From positions 5,774,546-5,838,545 of the forward strand of contig NC_086360.1 of the NCBI RefSeq assembly GCF_036324505.1: 64,000 nucleotides of DNA. The letters run 5' to 3'. This DNA comes from Eleginops maclovinus. Taxonomy: Eukaryota > Chordata > Actinopteri > Perciformes > Eleginopidae. Positions 1-10,287 of the stretch are shown here, in pieces (positions within the stretch are counted from its first letter, which is position 1; every line of letters starts with the position of its first letter). The notes under the pieces are model-generated. The model saw nothing but the letters and a program-made list of their open reading frames with translations. It made no database searches and was not told where the DNA came from. A program made the translations under genes and the position numbers.

Positions 1-1255
1 TTTTTCTGTATAATCAGAACCAATTTGTGTCTTGAATTTCCGCCATGTTGATTTGTGTCCAAATCTGTTTTTCCAACCATTACTCCTACATACTTGGTTA
101 GAATATCCCTGCGACATCACAGATAAATCTTAGATGTTATGCTTCTATAGCTGGTGTGGGACCCATAGTAATATTAGGCCTAACAATGGACATGAAACTG
201 TCAAACATTGCAGAAGCACTTTAAATAATGTTGTATTTTTGGCATTTTCTGATATGTTCTGGTGCAAAGCCAACTGTAACATGTAGTAGGTAAAGTTACA
301 ATTAGACAGTTGAGAGGGCAGCTCAGGGGTCCTGTAGGTGAAACAAAAAGGAAAAATACATCAGTTATTAGACTTAGCCGACAGTATGCAGCGTCGTGCA
401 GTGATGTGTTTGTGTTTGTGTATTTCAGTTAAACTCATCTGATGAAAAGTTGTATAAAAGTATTGACATGAATGTTTATTGTATATGAAACTGAAACAAA
501 CGCATAAAATATGTTTGTATTGTATTGTATTTTGTTGTAGTTGTATCAGTTAAAGGTTGATCGTGTCATGTGAAACAATGCGTCACATGCTAGTCTAACT
601 GGAATAATGGCTGGATTGTTACCACCTTTAACTAAATTGCAATAGTGATAGTTAATGTGTTAGCGGGTTAACTGTAAGCAGACCTTTGGGTCTAATGCAA
701 GTTGGAGAATGTGAATGAATGTTAATGCGAGACACCACTTATTAGACTGAAATAACGAAGTAAAAGGATTTTACAAGTCCTTTTTATCTCGATGTTTGTA
801 ATACTGATTTTAAAAGTTTGTGAAAATGCCTTAAATCCAAGAACTGGCTGTTCATGTGTAGATATTATTTCAGGGTGACCATAACACATCTTGTGCTGTT
901 TGTATGATAGGTAGTGCTGTAGCAGTAAACTTTAAAAGAAGAAATATTTGTCTGCGTGTCTGTTATTTGTACATCCCAAAAACAGTTCATCTCGTCCTCA
1001 GATAGCTTTTGTACTGTTAAGGACCCAAAGTGATATAGTGGTGAGTGCAAGTAAATCTGAAGAGCAGTCCTCAAGCAAGCAGCATTTCCAGGGCCGGGTC
1101 ATCAGCCTGTTCTGAACGGCCACTATACACTTTTAGTCTAGAAATAGGTTATTTTAATAAACTTCAAATAACACATAACAAAATAACTTCAAATAAATAA
1201 ATGAAACCCCGAACAGTAAAGAAGGAATAAAATGGAGGAGGAAAAACAAACCCAC

Positions 1256-1346
1256 TTGTCCGAACACCATGACGTCAAACCTGATCCCGAAAGCTTTGTA
1301 CAGCATCCGCTCTTCCACTCCGTTCACTGTGTTGTACTTTGCATAT
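1256..1346 (-). CDS. p2rx7: p2rx7 exon 9, last p2rx7 exon in the window
   Basis: 91-nt exon encoding YAKYN, the ATP-binding lysine in LYKAFG, and IRFDVMVFGQ. Acceptor gatcag|atat, donor caa|gtgggt, ending in phase 0. The next exon should start with the GGKF-type segment leading into TM2 but is not in the window. Confidence 0.93.
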
Positions 1347-4300
1347 CTGATCAGAAGACAGCCGATATTATAGATTACAATAACACTGCTCACACAGCTT
1401 AACGGGACAGAAAAGCTTCGGAAATTGAGCAGTATACCTTTACGCGAAATCAGAAATGAAATTGTGCCAGCTTTTTTTACTGGTCTCACTTACTGTATCC
1501 ATTCTGTTCCATGTAAACCTTTCTTTAGCAGAGGCTGTTCACACTGTGATAGCTTGAAACTGTGCCACACTGAGTTATTGGCCTTTTAGTACACAGCAAA
1601 TATCAGCCAGTCATTGTACAGCACATTAAAACTAAAAACCTGCAGCATATTCTTTTTTGTTTTTCCCTTCTGTTGGTCTAAATGTTTTTTCATCCCACAG
1701 GAAAACATATGGGGAGCCACTGAAGCCCTGATTGTTTTCATATACAGTCCTGGACATGTCTTCTCAGCTCTAACCTTTGGCTTTTGGAGGTCTTAAAATA
1801 AACAAAGCTCCTATATTACTGACTGATTGACCTTTGACCCCAGCTCACCTGAAGTTGAGGCCGGGGTACAGAGTCCTGTTGCTTTCCTTCTCGTCCAGCC
1901 GTCTGAAGGAGTATCTGGGCAGGCAGCGGTGCATGAGCCAGTCCAGGTTGCAGTCCCATTTGATCAGGATGCCAATAACGCCCCCCTGTGGAGGAACAGA
2001 GGGAGTGGGGATTATATTATTAAACTCTAAACTGATCATCTGAGGAAAACACAGTGGAGTATCTTTAACAGTGTGATATGGTTACTGTTTGTTGAAAAAT
2101 TCTTTCATTTGAGGGTGGAATGCACTGATAAAAAAAATAATGGAAGATGGACTAAAAAATACAATTGTAATTCTTGGGGAGCTACAGAATTGATTCTTGC
2201 AACCTCAATTTAATCTCATCAGGCAAAATATGGAAGTGGTTGTTTTCAGTATGAAGTCACAGCAGCACACATTGGATAAGGTCAGATGTTTCTTTAGTGG
2301 GGGGGGGTCCTTCCTATGAGGTAAGGAATGGTGAAAGTGAAGTTTGCATTGTTCCTTTATTCACAAAGGATAGAGGAACACTGGGTATCAAGTCTTAGTT
2401 TAAACAGAGCCAATGGAGTTTCCAGTTGAAATGATAGTATTTTTAGAGTTCTAAGTTTTTAAAATGTGTGTCTTGAAATGTTAAAGAATCAGGGCCATAG
2501 GTGCAGTATAATCTCTTTTTTCCATTTATACTGGAAGGGGGATACTTATTTATGCTTTTGGGGGTTTTCCCTTTCCTGTAGTGTGTTATATAGATTTTAG
2601 TGCATGTTAATGGTCTGCAAAGGCTAAAATCCCAGTGTTGGAGAGTTTCTCTCCCACGTATTCTCCCCCCTGCCAGAAACTCCTCCATTGGAATACGTTG
2701 TTCACTTCCTTATCATAATGACATCACTATGTAACTCTTGCGCTCCGGGAGATTTCATAGCCATTGACCAACTAGAACAGAGCTGGCCAATAAATAAAGA
2801 CCTTTTTGAACATTGAAGCATGTAAACATGTCACAGTAGAGGTACAAAATACAAATATTAAGCTGAAAATTAGAATATGATGTCCTCTTTAAAGAAAACG
2901 TATAAGAGATGATTGTTTATAATAACAAATAAGAGCAGAAAACTAAAGGGATTTGGTGCAAACTTGTATTTATAGTGTCAAAGCTAACTACCCACTTGCA
3001 TCCAAACAAACTGAAGAAATTTTGCAGAAGCTAGACTTCCTTTTTTTTGCATGTTTCATTTCAACAGTATTTGAGTGAAACCCAAACAGTGAAAGTGAAT
3101 TGAAGAAGAGCAGGTCTAGTCTCACTGTGGAGACTTCAACTGTGAAGTTAGTCAGTGAAATGTTACAAATGAAAGGAACTGTTGCTAAAAATAAAACATT
3201 GTTGAAAAAAAGTATTTGGAACATTTTTTTAACATGTGATCTAACCTCTACGGCTATTTCAGAGAACTTCTCCCCGGCCTCTCGAACCATGTCCCCCAGT
3301 CTGAAGATGGGACATAAAGAGTCGCCTCCTCTCTGGCAGCTCCGCAGGTAGGCGTCGTTCATGTTAGGGAGGATGTTCCTTCTGCAACACAAGATAGATT
3401 TTAAAATTCACATCAATTAAAAAATGATTAAATAAATAAACAAGGTTAATGCTTAAACAGTGTGTTGACATATTATTCAAATCAGATCTAACATTAAAAA
3501 CCTTTCTGCACACATGCAGCGTATAATCATAATGTGACATTCTTAATAAAGGGCCAAAACAAGGTAAAAAAGGTTTTAAAATCAATAAAAATCCCAAAGT
3601 TAAGACTCAGAATTGTAAAACAAAGGAAGACATAAGACAGAATTATTAAAAACCAGCTGAAAAGGACTGTAAGGCTCGTCCGGGAAGATAAAACGACAGT
3701 ATCGGTATGAGCGTGCCAAACCATTAGGAATGTGATAAACCAGTGAAAGGATTTATTTATAATATTGGTCCTCAACTTAATTTTATTCTGAGCCTTAATT
3801 AAACTTATTTAATTATTATAAATGATATGGCTCTGTATAGATGTAATAATATTGGGGTAATTATGCTATTTATTTATTCATAGCATTTAACATTTGTGGC
3901 CTATGACTATAATAGAAATAATTAAGATAATATAAAATGTACAATAATATTCTCCCATTTTTCTTGTTTCAATATACAATTTGTTAATACTTTAAGATAC
4001 AGTAGTCATTTTTTAACTTGTATTTTTCTTGTAAAGGTAACATGGAGGTTATTTCATATTTATTATTGAATAAAGTGATACTGCTTTTTATCTTTCTGTT
4101 ATTTTTCTGACTCAGGAGTTATTGGTCAGTCTAAACGATTACTACTTACTACTACTATCTCATTGGTTGATTGGTTGATTGAGGCTGCTCCTGTGTTTGT
4201 AAATGGAAGAGTTATGTTGCTCTCACATACATGAGGAAGTTCTAACAGACCAAAGCTTGTTGGAAATACATAAATCAGCAGTAAGCAGACAGTGGGGGTT

Positions 4301-7300
4301 TTTTCGTCTTGTTTTCAAGATTTAAACTGCAGCACACACAGCGCAGTAGAGTTAGTGAACTGTTTCAAAGTCCAGAAACATACAGCTGCCTCACCGGATG
4401 TAGTTGAACGCAGGAAACCTGATGTTATTTTTGATGAGGACGGTGAAGTTCTCAGCTGCTGCCAGCATCGCGGGTCTGCATCAAGGAAAATAAAAGAAAC
4501 GTTATAGAGACTAGCCTATAAACATAGTGTAGCATTTAGCAGCTAAAGGAACAGATTTCCGTCAGCAGATAGTGGAGACCAAAATAGAGCTACACGAGAG
4601 ACAACGTGATGCACTATTGTAAACAACATCAACTTAAATGTCAAGATGTCAGCATTGTGTTTGTTTCTGCTGCCCTCAAGGGAACATTAATATACCATTC
4701 ACATGTTTTTGTGCATGTAAATGGTCTGCAAAGGCTAGAATCCCTGTGTTCCATCCAGACGGAGTTTCTCTCCCACACACTCCCCCCCTGCCTGAAACTC
4801 CTCCATTCTAGTCATTCATTTATTTCAGCGACATCCCTAACCAAAACAACAATGTTTTATTTTATGGAGGGCAATATTCTAACGAGCCTGCATGTGGCAT
4901 AGTCATTTGAATTGCTGGTTGAATCCCATGTTTTCTGATCGAGGCAGCTTTCCATAGAGGGTTGGTAGGCACTTTAGAAACATACAGTAAATGTTATTGC
5001 AGTGTACCTCGGAGGACTCGTCTTTGTTTCCACTGGACACCAGGCAGAGACCTCGCAGGTTTTCCTTAACACGTCAAACTTCCCACATGAGCCTGTCTTA
5101 ATCCCTGTAGAGGAAAACGAACAGTGTTGCATTTCAACTCAACTGATTCTATCAAACCTAGGTTAAAAAAGTCACAGAAGATGAGGTGTTTACAGGTTAA
5201 CTGTGACACAAATCTTTCATTTGTCAGGGAGCGGAGAGCTGCTGGCTGAAGATACCACTGCAACACGTTATTGATAAATTCCTCTGCCTCTTCTGGACAC
5301 AGGTGTCAAATTAAACTAACTTGCTTAGGAAAAGAATGTGTTGGCAGATGGAGGAGAAATGAGATATTCCATGAATTTAAGTCACTGAAAGTCCAAGTTA
5401 GTTGCTTTTAACAGCAAAATTGTAGACTTTTTTTTAATTTGCATCGTTTTTGAAACGGCAGTGTGTCTCTCAGAATGGAAACGTTTTGGTTTTTGTATTA
5501 ACATTATGGTAATAATGAAATGTTCTTTAATTTTTTAAGAAGTTAACGGGTAATGTTTCAAAAGTGAGGTGTGGACGTTTTGGTACGTTCTAGAGCTATG
5601 GCGCTATACTGAACAACATTTATTTTTAAATCTTGAGCACTGTCTTTGTCAAATTTTTTCCTGCATTAAATGCCTCCTAATTATCGGTCCAAGCACAGCC
5701 CCCCCAAGTAAAATATGGTCTAGAACCGCCACTGCAAAATCCCAATACATTACCCAGGTTACTACAGAAAGTTGAGTGCATGTAAATGTAGTGAGGGAGC
5801 AGTGAGTGTACCATGGCTCTGCTGATCCCAGCCTCCTTTCTCACAGTCCTTATCAGTGCGACACAATCTGCCTTTAAGGGGAACCTGGAATATAAACACT
5901 GCTGCAAAATAAGTAATAACTTTTCATCTGAATCATTGTACAAATAGGAGCACCTTTAATGTCTCCTTAACTACTTATAATCGGATCAATAAGGATGGAA
6001 AAAAAGAGCACCTCTGGGCATTTCCCCTGCTTCTGATTCTTTGTCACAAGGACATTGGTCACCACAAAGAAGGAGTTTTTTTCCTGAAAAGCCAGAAAAG
6101 AAAACATAAATGCTCTTCCTACCAAACACCTAAAGGAGTGGTACAGGAATGAGTGTTAAAACCCGGACATGACTTAGCATTTTACCAGTTCTGGAGCTCT
6201 TGTTTCAAGTCAATGTTTTTTCTTTTTAAGTGTTTGTAGCTAGCCTCCTAAAGAAGGTCTGTGGTTAACACAAGCTGAAGAAATGTTTGCATTTTGTTCT
6301 ACGACATTAAATGTGTCTGCAATGACCCTAAGCTTCTTTGTGTTATAACAAAACGGCATCTGTTTACAAGCGAGTAAATGAGACTACTAAACGTAATCAT
6401 GCAGAACATTAACTGCCGTTAGCTTAACGGTGGATGTGGCTATAATGCTGAAAAAAAACATGTAAGTATAATGTTTGCCACAGATCTTATTTCCTGCCAT
6501 ATTCTGAAATCCACTGGAAAAACCCTATTGCTTTTTGTCAAGGGAGCCCTTGTAACTTTCAGGTAGGCTAACAACAATACATTATCACTGCACCACTTTA
6601 TAGCCAGAGCACGGAGGATCTCCTACCTGGGAGGGCCCGCTATAGTCCACCACATCCCAGACGACATCCCCGACCCCGGGGAGCTGAGTCTGAGCCACAC
6701 CCTTCACCTTGGTTGTGACAGAGCTCACGACAAGGTCAAACTGCTGGTAACTCTTGTTCCACAGCAACATGATGCTGCAAAATAAGAAACAAAAAAGAAT
6801 AGGTTGGTTGACAATGAAATTCAGTCCTGTGTAATGCCATGACACCCAATATGTTCGTTCTAACTTTCAACAGAGTAATTTTTCCAAATAGCCAGTAAAA
6901 TTATCACACCATAATATGGGTATTCTGAATAACATTGCTAACCTACCGAATAGAATTATTGGATTTTATTTTTAATGTGACAATAAACGCAAGTCATTAC
7001 CATTAAGGGTAGTTTCTCCACAAATGTGTCTATAGAAAACAGCGTAAAGAAGCAAATTCTCACAAAAGACAAGTTGACAGAGATTTTTCTTGCTTAAAAT
7101 TTTGGGGGAATTTTATCTCTCAAAATAGTAATTTATTTTTTAATCTATCATTTGATCGGTACAGAGCTAGTAGTTTATCTTTGCCTCTGAAGCTTGAATT
7201 TGAAGAATAGGTTATTTAATCTGTCTCTTGATGATTGCACACTACCCCAGTGAAGTAATATTCTAAAGTTCAGTTAAATAAAAACAAAAGAATAGAGAAC

Positions 7301-7879
7301 AGTGCACAGGGATGTGGTGTATTATTAAAAATGTGTATGAATACCAACAATCAGTAAACAATTAAAATGTACATTCCCATCAGGGTGAGGTATCTGCTTC
7401 GTCGCATGAAGAAGCCCGCAATGTTTGGTTTTTCCAATTCATGACACGTTTTTTTTTATTATTACTTTTTTTAATGCGTTCTGCAGAGAAGGGCGGCTGG
7501 CGTTGGTCACGGTTTGGAATTAGAGAAAACAGGACTGAGTAACACGGCGAATATCGCTCATATATATATAATTATTATTTTGGAAGACCTTAGTTAAGGC
7601 GGCAGGCGTGCGTTAAGTGCTGCGGGAAACCCTGTCAGTTGTTTATACAGGATAGCGCAGTCGGTAATAATGGTGACTTGGGCATGTGGAAGTGAATCCT
7701 GAGACGCAGAGAGTAGGCAGCCGCTACCCGATCAGACGGGAGACACCTCTCGAGTTCACTCACCAGATGAACAGCAGAATAGCTCCGTTCAGACTCCACT
7801 TGAGAGAGCCGAGCCGAACACTCTGGATCCGCACCAGTTTGTTGGTTTCATACTGACACAGAACTCCGCAGCACGGCAT
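1256..7879 (-). CDS. p2rx7: P2X purinoceptor 7, exons 1-9 of a gene cut by the window start
   Basis: P2X7 is a trimeric plasma-membrane cation channel opened by extracellular ATP. Nine exons join in frame with GT-AG introns (116, 148, 72, 73, 97, 81, 136, 137 and 91 nt; 951 nt, 317 codons). The N-terminus has the P2X7-type QYETNK and RIQS stretch, then TM1 (about residues 28-44). ATP-contact positions are visible: K61 and K63 in TKVKG, T180 in ENFT, N285 and R287 in LNFR, K304 in YKAFG. All ten ectodomain cysteines of the P2X family are present. RRLD, YPG.NFRYAKY and FGIRFD.MVFG fit P2X7 better than P2X4 or P2X5 (from memory of the family). TM2 and the ballast C-terminus are absent and must lie before base 1; I looked for a TM2 exon in 1-1255 and saw none. 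The start is the ATG at 7877-7879. gstt1 lies upstream on the same strand. Confidence 0.92.
1849..1985 (-). CDS. p2rx7: p2rx7 exon 8
   Basis: 137-nt exon encoding GGVIGILIKWDCNLDW, PRYSFRRLD and LYPGLNFR. It carries the last conserved disulfide pair and the Asn and Arg of the ATP site. Acceptor ccacag|ggggg, donor ag|gtgagc. Confidence 0.95.
2550..2896 (+). repeat. Dispersed repeat family R1, copy 1 (p2rx7 intron)
   Basis: Non-coding repeat of about 350 bp with the blocks tgtagtgtgttat, tgcatgttaatggtctgcaaaggct, a C-rich patch, gacatcactatgtaac, agctttttgaacatt-like and acatgtcacagtagagg. The same blocks in the same order occur at 4.7, 9.2, 14.5, 43.6, 46.8, 62.3 and (reversed) 63.2 kb. It looks like a non-autonomous interspersed element of this genome; superfamily not assigned. 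Confidence 0.7.
3246..3381 (-). CDS. p2rx7: p2rx7 exon 7
   Basis: 136-nt exon encoding RNILPNMNDAYLRSC and CPIFRLGDMVREAG, with two conserved cysteines. Acceptor ttgcag|aagg, donor gag|gttaga. Confidence 0.94.
4395..4475 (-). CDS. p2rx7: p2rx7 exon 6
   Basis: 81-nt exon encoding PAMLAAAENFTVLIKNNIRF. Thr180 of ENFT is the adenine-contacting threonine of the family. Acceptor tgcag|accc, donor cg|gtgagg. Confidence 0.93.
4685..4830 (+). repeat. Dispersed repeat R1, copy 2 (partial)
   Basis: Contains gcatgtaaatggtctgcaa, agtttctctcccacacactc and ctgcctgaaactcctcc, matching the left half of R1. The right half is missing. Lies in a p2rx7 intron. Confidence 0.6.
5008..5104 (-). CDS. p2rx7: p2rx7 exon 5
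   Basis: 97-nt exon encoding GIKTGSCGK, KTCEVSAWCPVE and a short tail. It holds three conserved cysteines; KTCEVSAWCP is a strong P2X7/P2X4 signature. Acceptor ctacag|ggat, donor gag|gtaca. Confidence 0.93.
5812..5884 (-). CDS. p2rx7: p2rx7 exon 4
   Basis: 73-nt exon encoding VPLKGRLC through QQSH plus one base. It carries two conserved cysteines (LC and DCEKGG) of the cysteine-rich head. Acceptor ccag|gtt, donor catg|gtac. Confidence 0.9.
6012..6083 (-). CDS. p2rx7: p2rx7 exon 3
   Basis: A 24-codon exon encoding NSFFVVTN through GKCPE, with the first conserved ectodomain cysteine. Acceptor ttcag|gaa, donor gag|gtgctc. Confidence 0.92.
6180..6600 (+). repeat. Dispersed repeat R2, copy in p2rx7 intron
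   Basis: Shares diverged blocks with 41990-42360: actactaaacgt.atca, then ttagcttaacggt versus ttggcttagcggt, then a final atcactgcaccact. Neither copy codes for protein. This is a relationship seen by eye; type unknown. Confidence 0.4.
6627..6774 (-). CDS. p2rx7: p2rx7 exon 2
   Basis: Acceptor ttgcag|catc, donor cag|gtagg. Encodes the end of TM1 and the upper ectodomain with SSVTTKVKGVA, whose two lysines contact ATP phosphates, then VWDVVDY. 148 nt; ends in phase 0. Confidence 0.94.
7764..7879 (-). CDS. p2rx7: p2rx7 exon 1 (N-terminus and TM1)
   Basis: Encodes residues 1-38 plus two bases of a Cys codon. It starts MPCCGVLCQYETNK and ends in the hydrophobic NGAILLFI of TM1. The donor reads ctg|gtgagt on the minus strand. 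Confidence 0.93.
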
Positions 7880-8153
7880 GCTCCTGCCTTTATTTGGGAT
7901 TCAGGGTGATTTCTGTAGTGGAGGAAGAGAGGAATCTCCGACTCACTGCTTGACTCTTCTTCCTGTTTGCACGAAGTCACATGTCCAGACTCCTGCAGCT
8001 GCCCAATATCATCACTGCAGCTGCAGCATTCCACTGAAACTGAGCAAACATTGTAGACACAACCAAATAGAGCAGAATGAATCTTACTCATGATTGCTTA
8101 AATGTGTTGCACACAGTAGAGGCCTGAGAGTAACGAAGTAGATTTACTCAAGT

Positions 8154-8155
8154 AC

Positions 8156-8211
<56 letters not shown>
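8154..8211 (+). repeat. (ATT)n microsatellite
   Basis: About 19 uninterrupted ATT units, flanked by sequence (tttactcaagtacta) of a fish repeat type also seen at 15.5 and 47.8 kb. Confidence 0.95.
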
Positions 8212-8213
<2 letters not shown>

Positions 8214-9229
8214 TCTTTCTTTACCACTGTATACTTACTCCACTACAAATTCAAAGGGAATGATTGTAGTTACTGCAGTAGTTATTTATTTATTTATTTT
8301 TCCACACAACACTTAAAAATAATTTGTTTTGATGAATATAAAAGTATCTAACACTATATTTAAATGCACCTGAAACAGTGAGTGGGTTGACAGAAATGTA
8401 TAAATGGAAGTCATTTTCAAAGTAATTGTTTTGTGCTATTTCCCATAGATTGACTAATAAAAGTGATTCTTCGGTTCATGCGTTCTTATGGTGTTGTTTC
8501 ATGCATGTTTACAATCAGTAAAAATATATTCATTACAGAGCAAAAAAACAACAAGAAAAATGTTGTGCAAGACGAATACAAATGTCATACCAATATAAAC
8601 CTTTGTGCAATTTTCTTAACTTTACAATTGATTTATTTACAATGTGTTATATTTACGTAACCGTCTACCTCCATTCTTTGTACATTCACTTCATTGTTTT
8701 AGGACTTTCCTTTATCTAATATATAAGTTTAAGCTAATATAGACTGTTTTTGTTTTTCCTTTAATCTCCAATGTATCTTTGATGCTGTAATGCTGTAAAT
8801 GTCCCCACTGTGAGACAAATAAAGGATTTCTGGCTCAAAACATTCAGTAGAGGGTAATGTTCACTAAGTGTGAACATACTGAGAAATACAAGAATAGAAT
8901 AAATGAACATTTCTGATTATCTTTCCGAAATAAAAACATGTCAGAACTTCAGGCTTGGAAAGAAAACAGAAGAAAATCTGGTGTTCCATTCTTACTTTTT
9001 TTCAGATTTCCTTTGAGATAAAGAGCTTCTTGTTTCCAGCTGGAACAGAACAGTGGATTTCTGTGAGCAAGTCTGACCGTGAGAACAATGACAGCCACTC
9101 AATGTCTGCAACAGTGTGTGAGCAAATGTCAAGGACAACGTTCTCTCAAATGTGAACAGTTTTTACTTTAGTATTTCCATTTTATGCAACTAAATTCTTC
9201 TTCACCAAGCAGGGAAATATTTCACTGGA

Positions 9230-9602
9230 TATCTTACCCCCCCCCCCCCCCCCCCCCCCCCCCCGCCGCCTGAATCACATTGATTGTAGTCCTTTGTTTA
9301 CTTCTGCAACATAGTGACATCACTATGCAACAGTCGAGTTTCTATTGGCTAGCGCTCCAACACATTGAACGTGATAGGCTTAAGGGTGGGATATCTCTAA
9401 GCAGATGACCACTCACAACAGACCCGGCAAGTTAACCAATCAGAGCAGACTGGGCTCTGGTTTCAGACAGAGGGTGAAAAGAGGTGTTGCAGCACAGTCA
9501 GAATGAGAAAAATAAAGAGCTTTTTAAGCATGGAGACATGACCCAGTAGAGACACAAAATACTGATATGAACCTGAAAATGAGCTTAATAGGGCCCCTTT
9601 AA
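9230..9602 (+). repeat. Dispersed repeat R1, copy 3
   Basis: Begins in a poly-C tract of about 28 C at 9236-9264. It continues with agtgacatcactatgcaa, ccaatcagagcagact, cagacagagggtgaaaagag, and ends near aatagggcccctttaaa. It is one of the more complete right halves of R1. Confidence 0.7.
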
Positions 9603-10086
9603 ACATTTACTGTTGTATTGATCAAGTGGTACACACTGAGTATTAACTCTAAAGGCTTCATTTTAGACATGTGTTTAGAAAAAGGTTAAATAAAGGGCAC
9701 AGACGGGACATTTTTTAATATAATTGTGATGCTCTTTAATTGTAATGTTTGTGGCGTAGGGATCAAGAATTCACTCATAATGATGCATACACTATGAGTT
9801 GATGAACACATTGTTCCTGTTTTTTTCCTGGTAATATTTATAGTGTATAGATTTCCTTCAAATTAATAAACACAGGTGTTGGGGAAACAACAACAGAAAC
9901 TAAGTAAAGCAGAAAAAAATTAAAGACTTTTCACAGAGTTTTTCAAACAGTTTAACACCTGATAGTTGGTGAGTGATTTTACAGTAATTCATGTTCATGA
10001 ATTCTGATGAAAAAAAAACCTACAAAGATAAAGTTGAAAATAATAATTGTTGAGATCATTGACACTCATCCTTTATCATTTTGTAC

Positions 10087-10287
10087 TCAGCTGAAAAGCT
10101 TCTGGAACTTTGGTTTGAGCAACTCCAGGTTGCTATTGTTCTCCATCTTCTGGGGCAGGCTGCCCACCTTCATTATCACCTCGTGAGCTTCCGCGAACAA
10201 CTTTTCACCGATCGCCTTCTTCACTCGCTCCCTCCAGGTGGTCAGCTTTGGTCGGCCTTCAAACAAATCCAGGCCAGTTGCAACAGG
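10087..10287 (-). CDS. gstt1: gstt1 exon 5 with stop codon
   Basis: 201 nt encoding [24 protein letters not shown] and a lysine-rich tail ending FQKLFS then TGA at 10087-10089. Acceptor cacag|cctg. Confidence 0.94.
   Translation of the reverse strand, partial: PVATGLDLFEGRPKLTTWRERVKKAIGEKLFAEAHEVIMKVGSLPQKMENNSNLELLKPKFQKLFS

Larger units (their letters stand above)
7880..10086. other. Intergenic region between p2rx7 start and gstt1 stop
   Basis: No gene seen. It should contain the p2rx7 5' UTR and promoter just above 7879; I saw no clear TATA box. It holds an ATT microsatellite (about 8154-8211), a short TTTA run near 8284, a poly-C tract (9236-9264) and R1 copy 3. The open frames here are short and have no recognisable content. 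Confidence 0.6.

Noticed and set aside
1..1255. Search for the p2rx7 TM2 exon
   Set aside because: No minus-strand segment with acceptor, GKF-type start and hydrophobic helix was found; it must lie beyond the window.
7789..8093. Open frames on both strands over p2rx7 exon 1
   Set aside because: Wrong-frame readings of exon 1 and its 5' flank; the spliced P2X frame explains the sequence.
9236..9264. Poly-C tract as a possible G-quadruplex regulator of p2rx7 or gstt1
   Set aside because: The same C-rich patch is the normal centre of R1 copies, so repeat expansion explains it.
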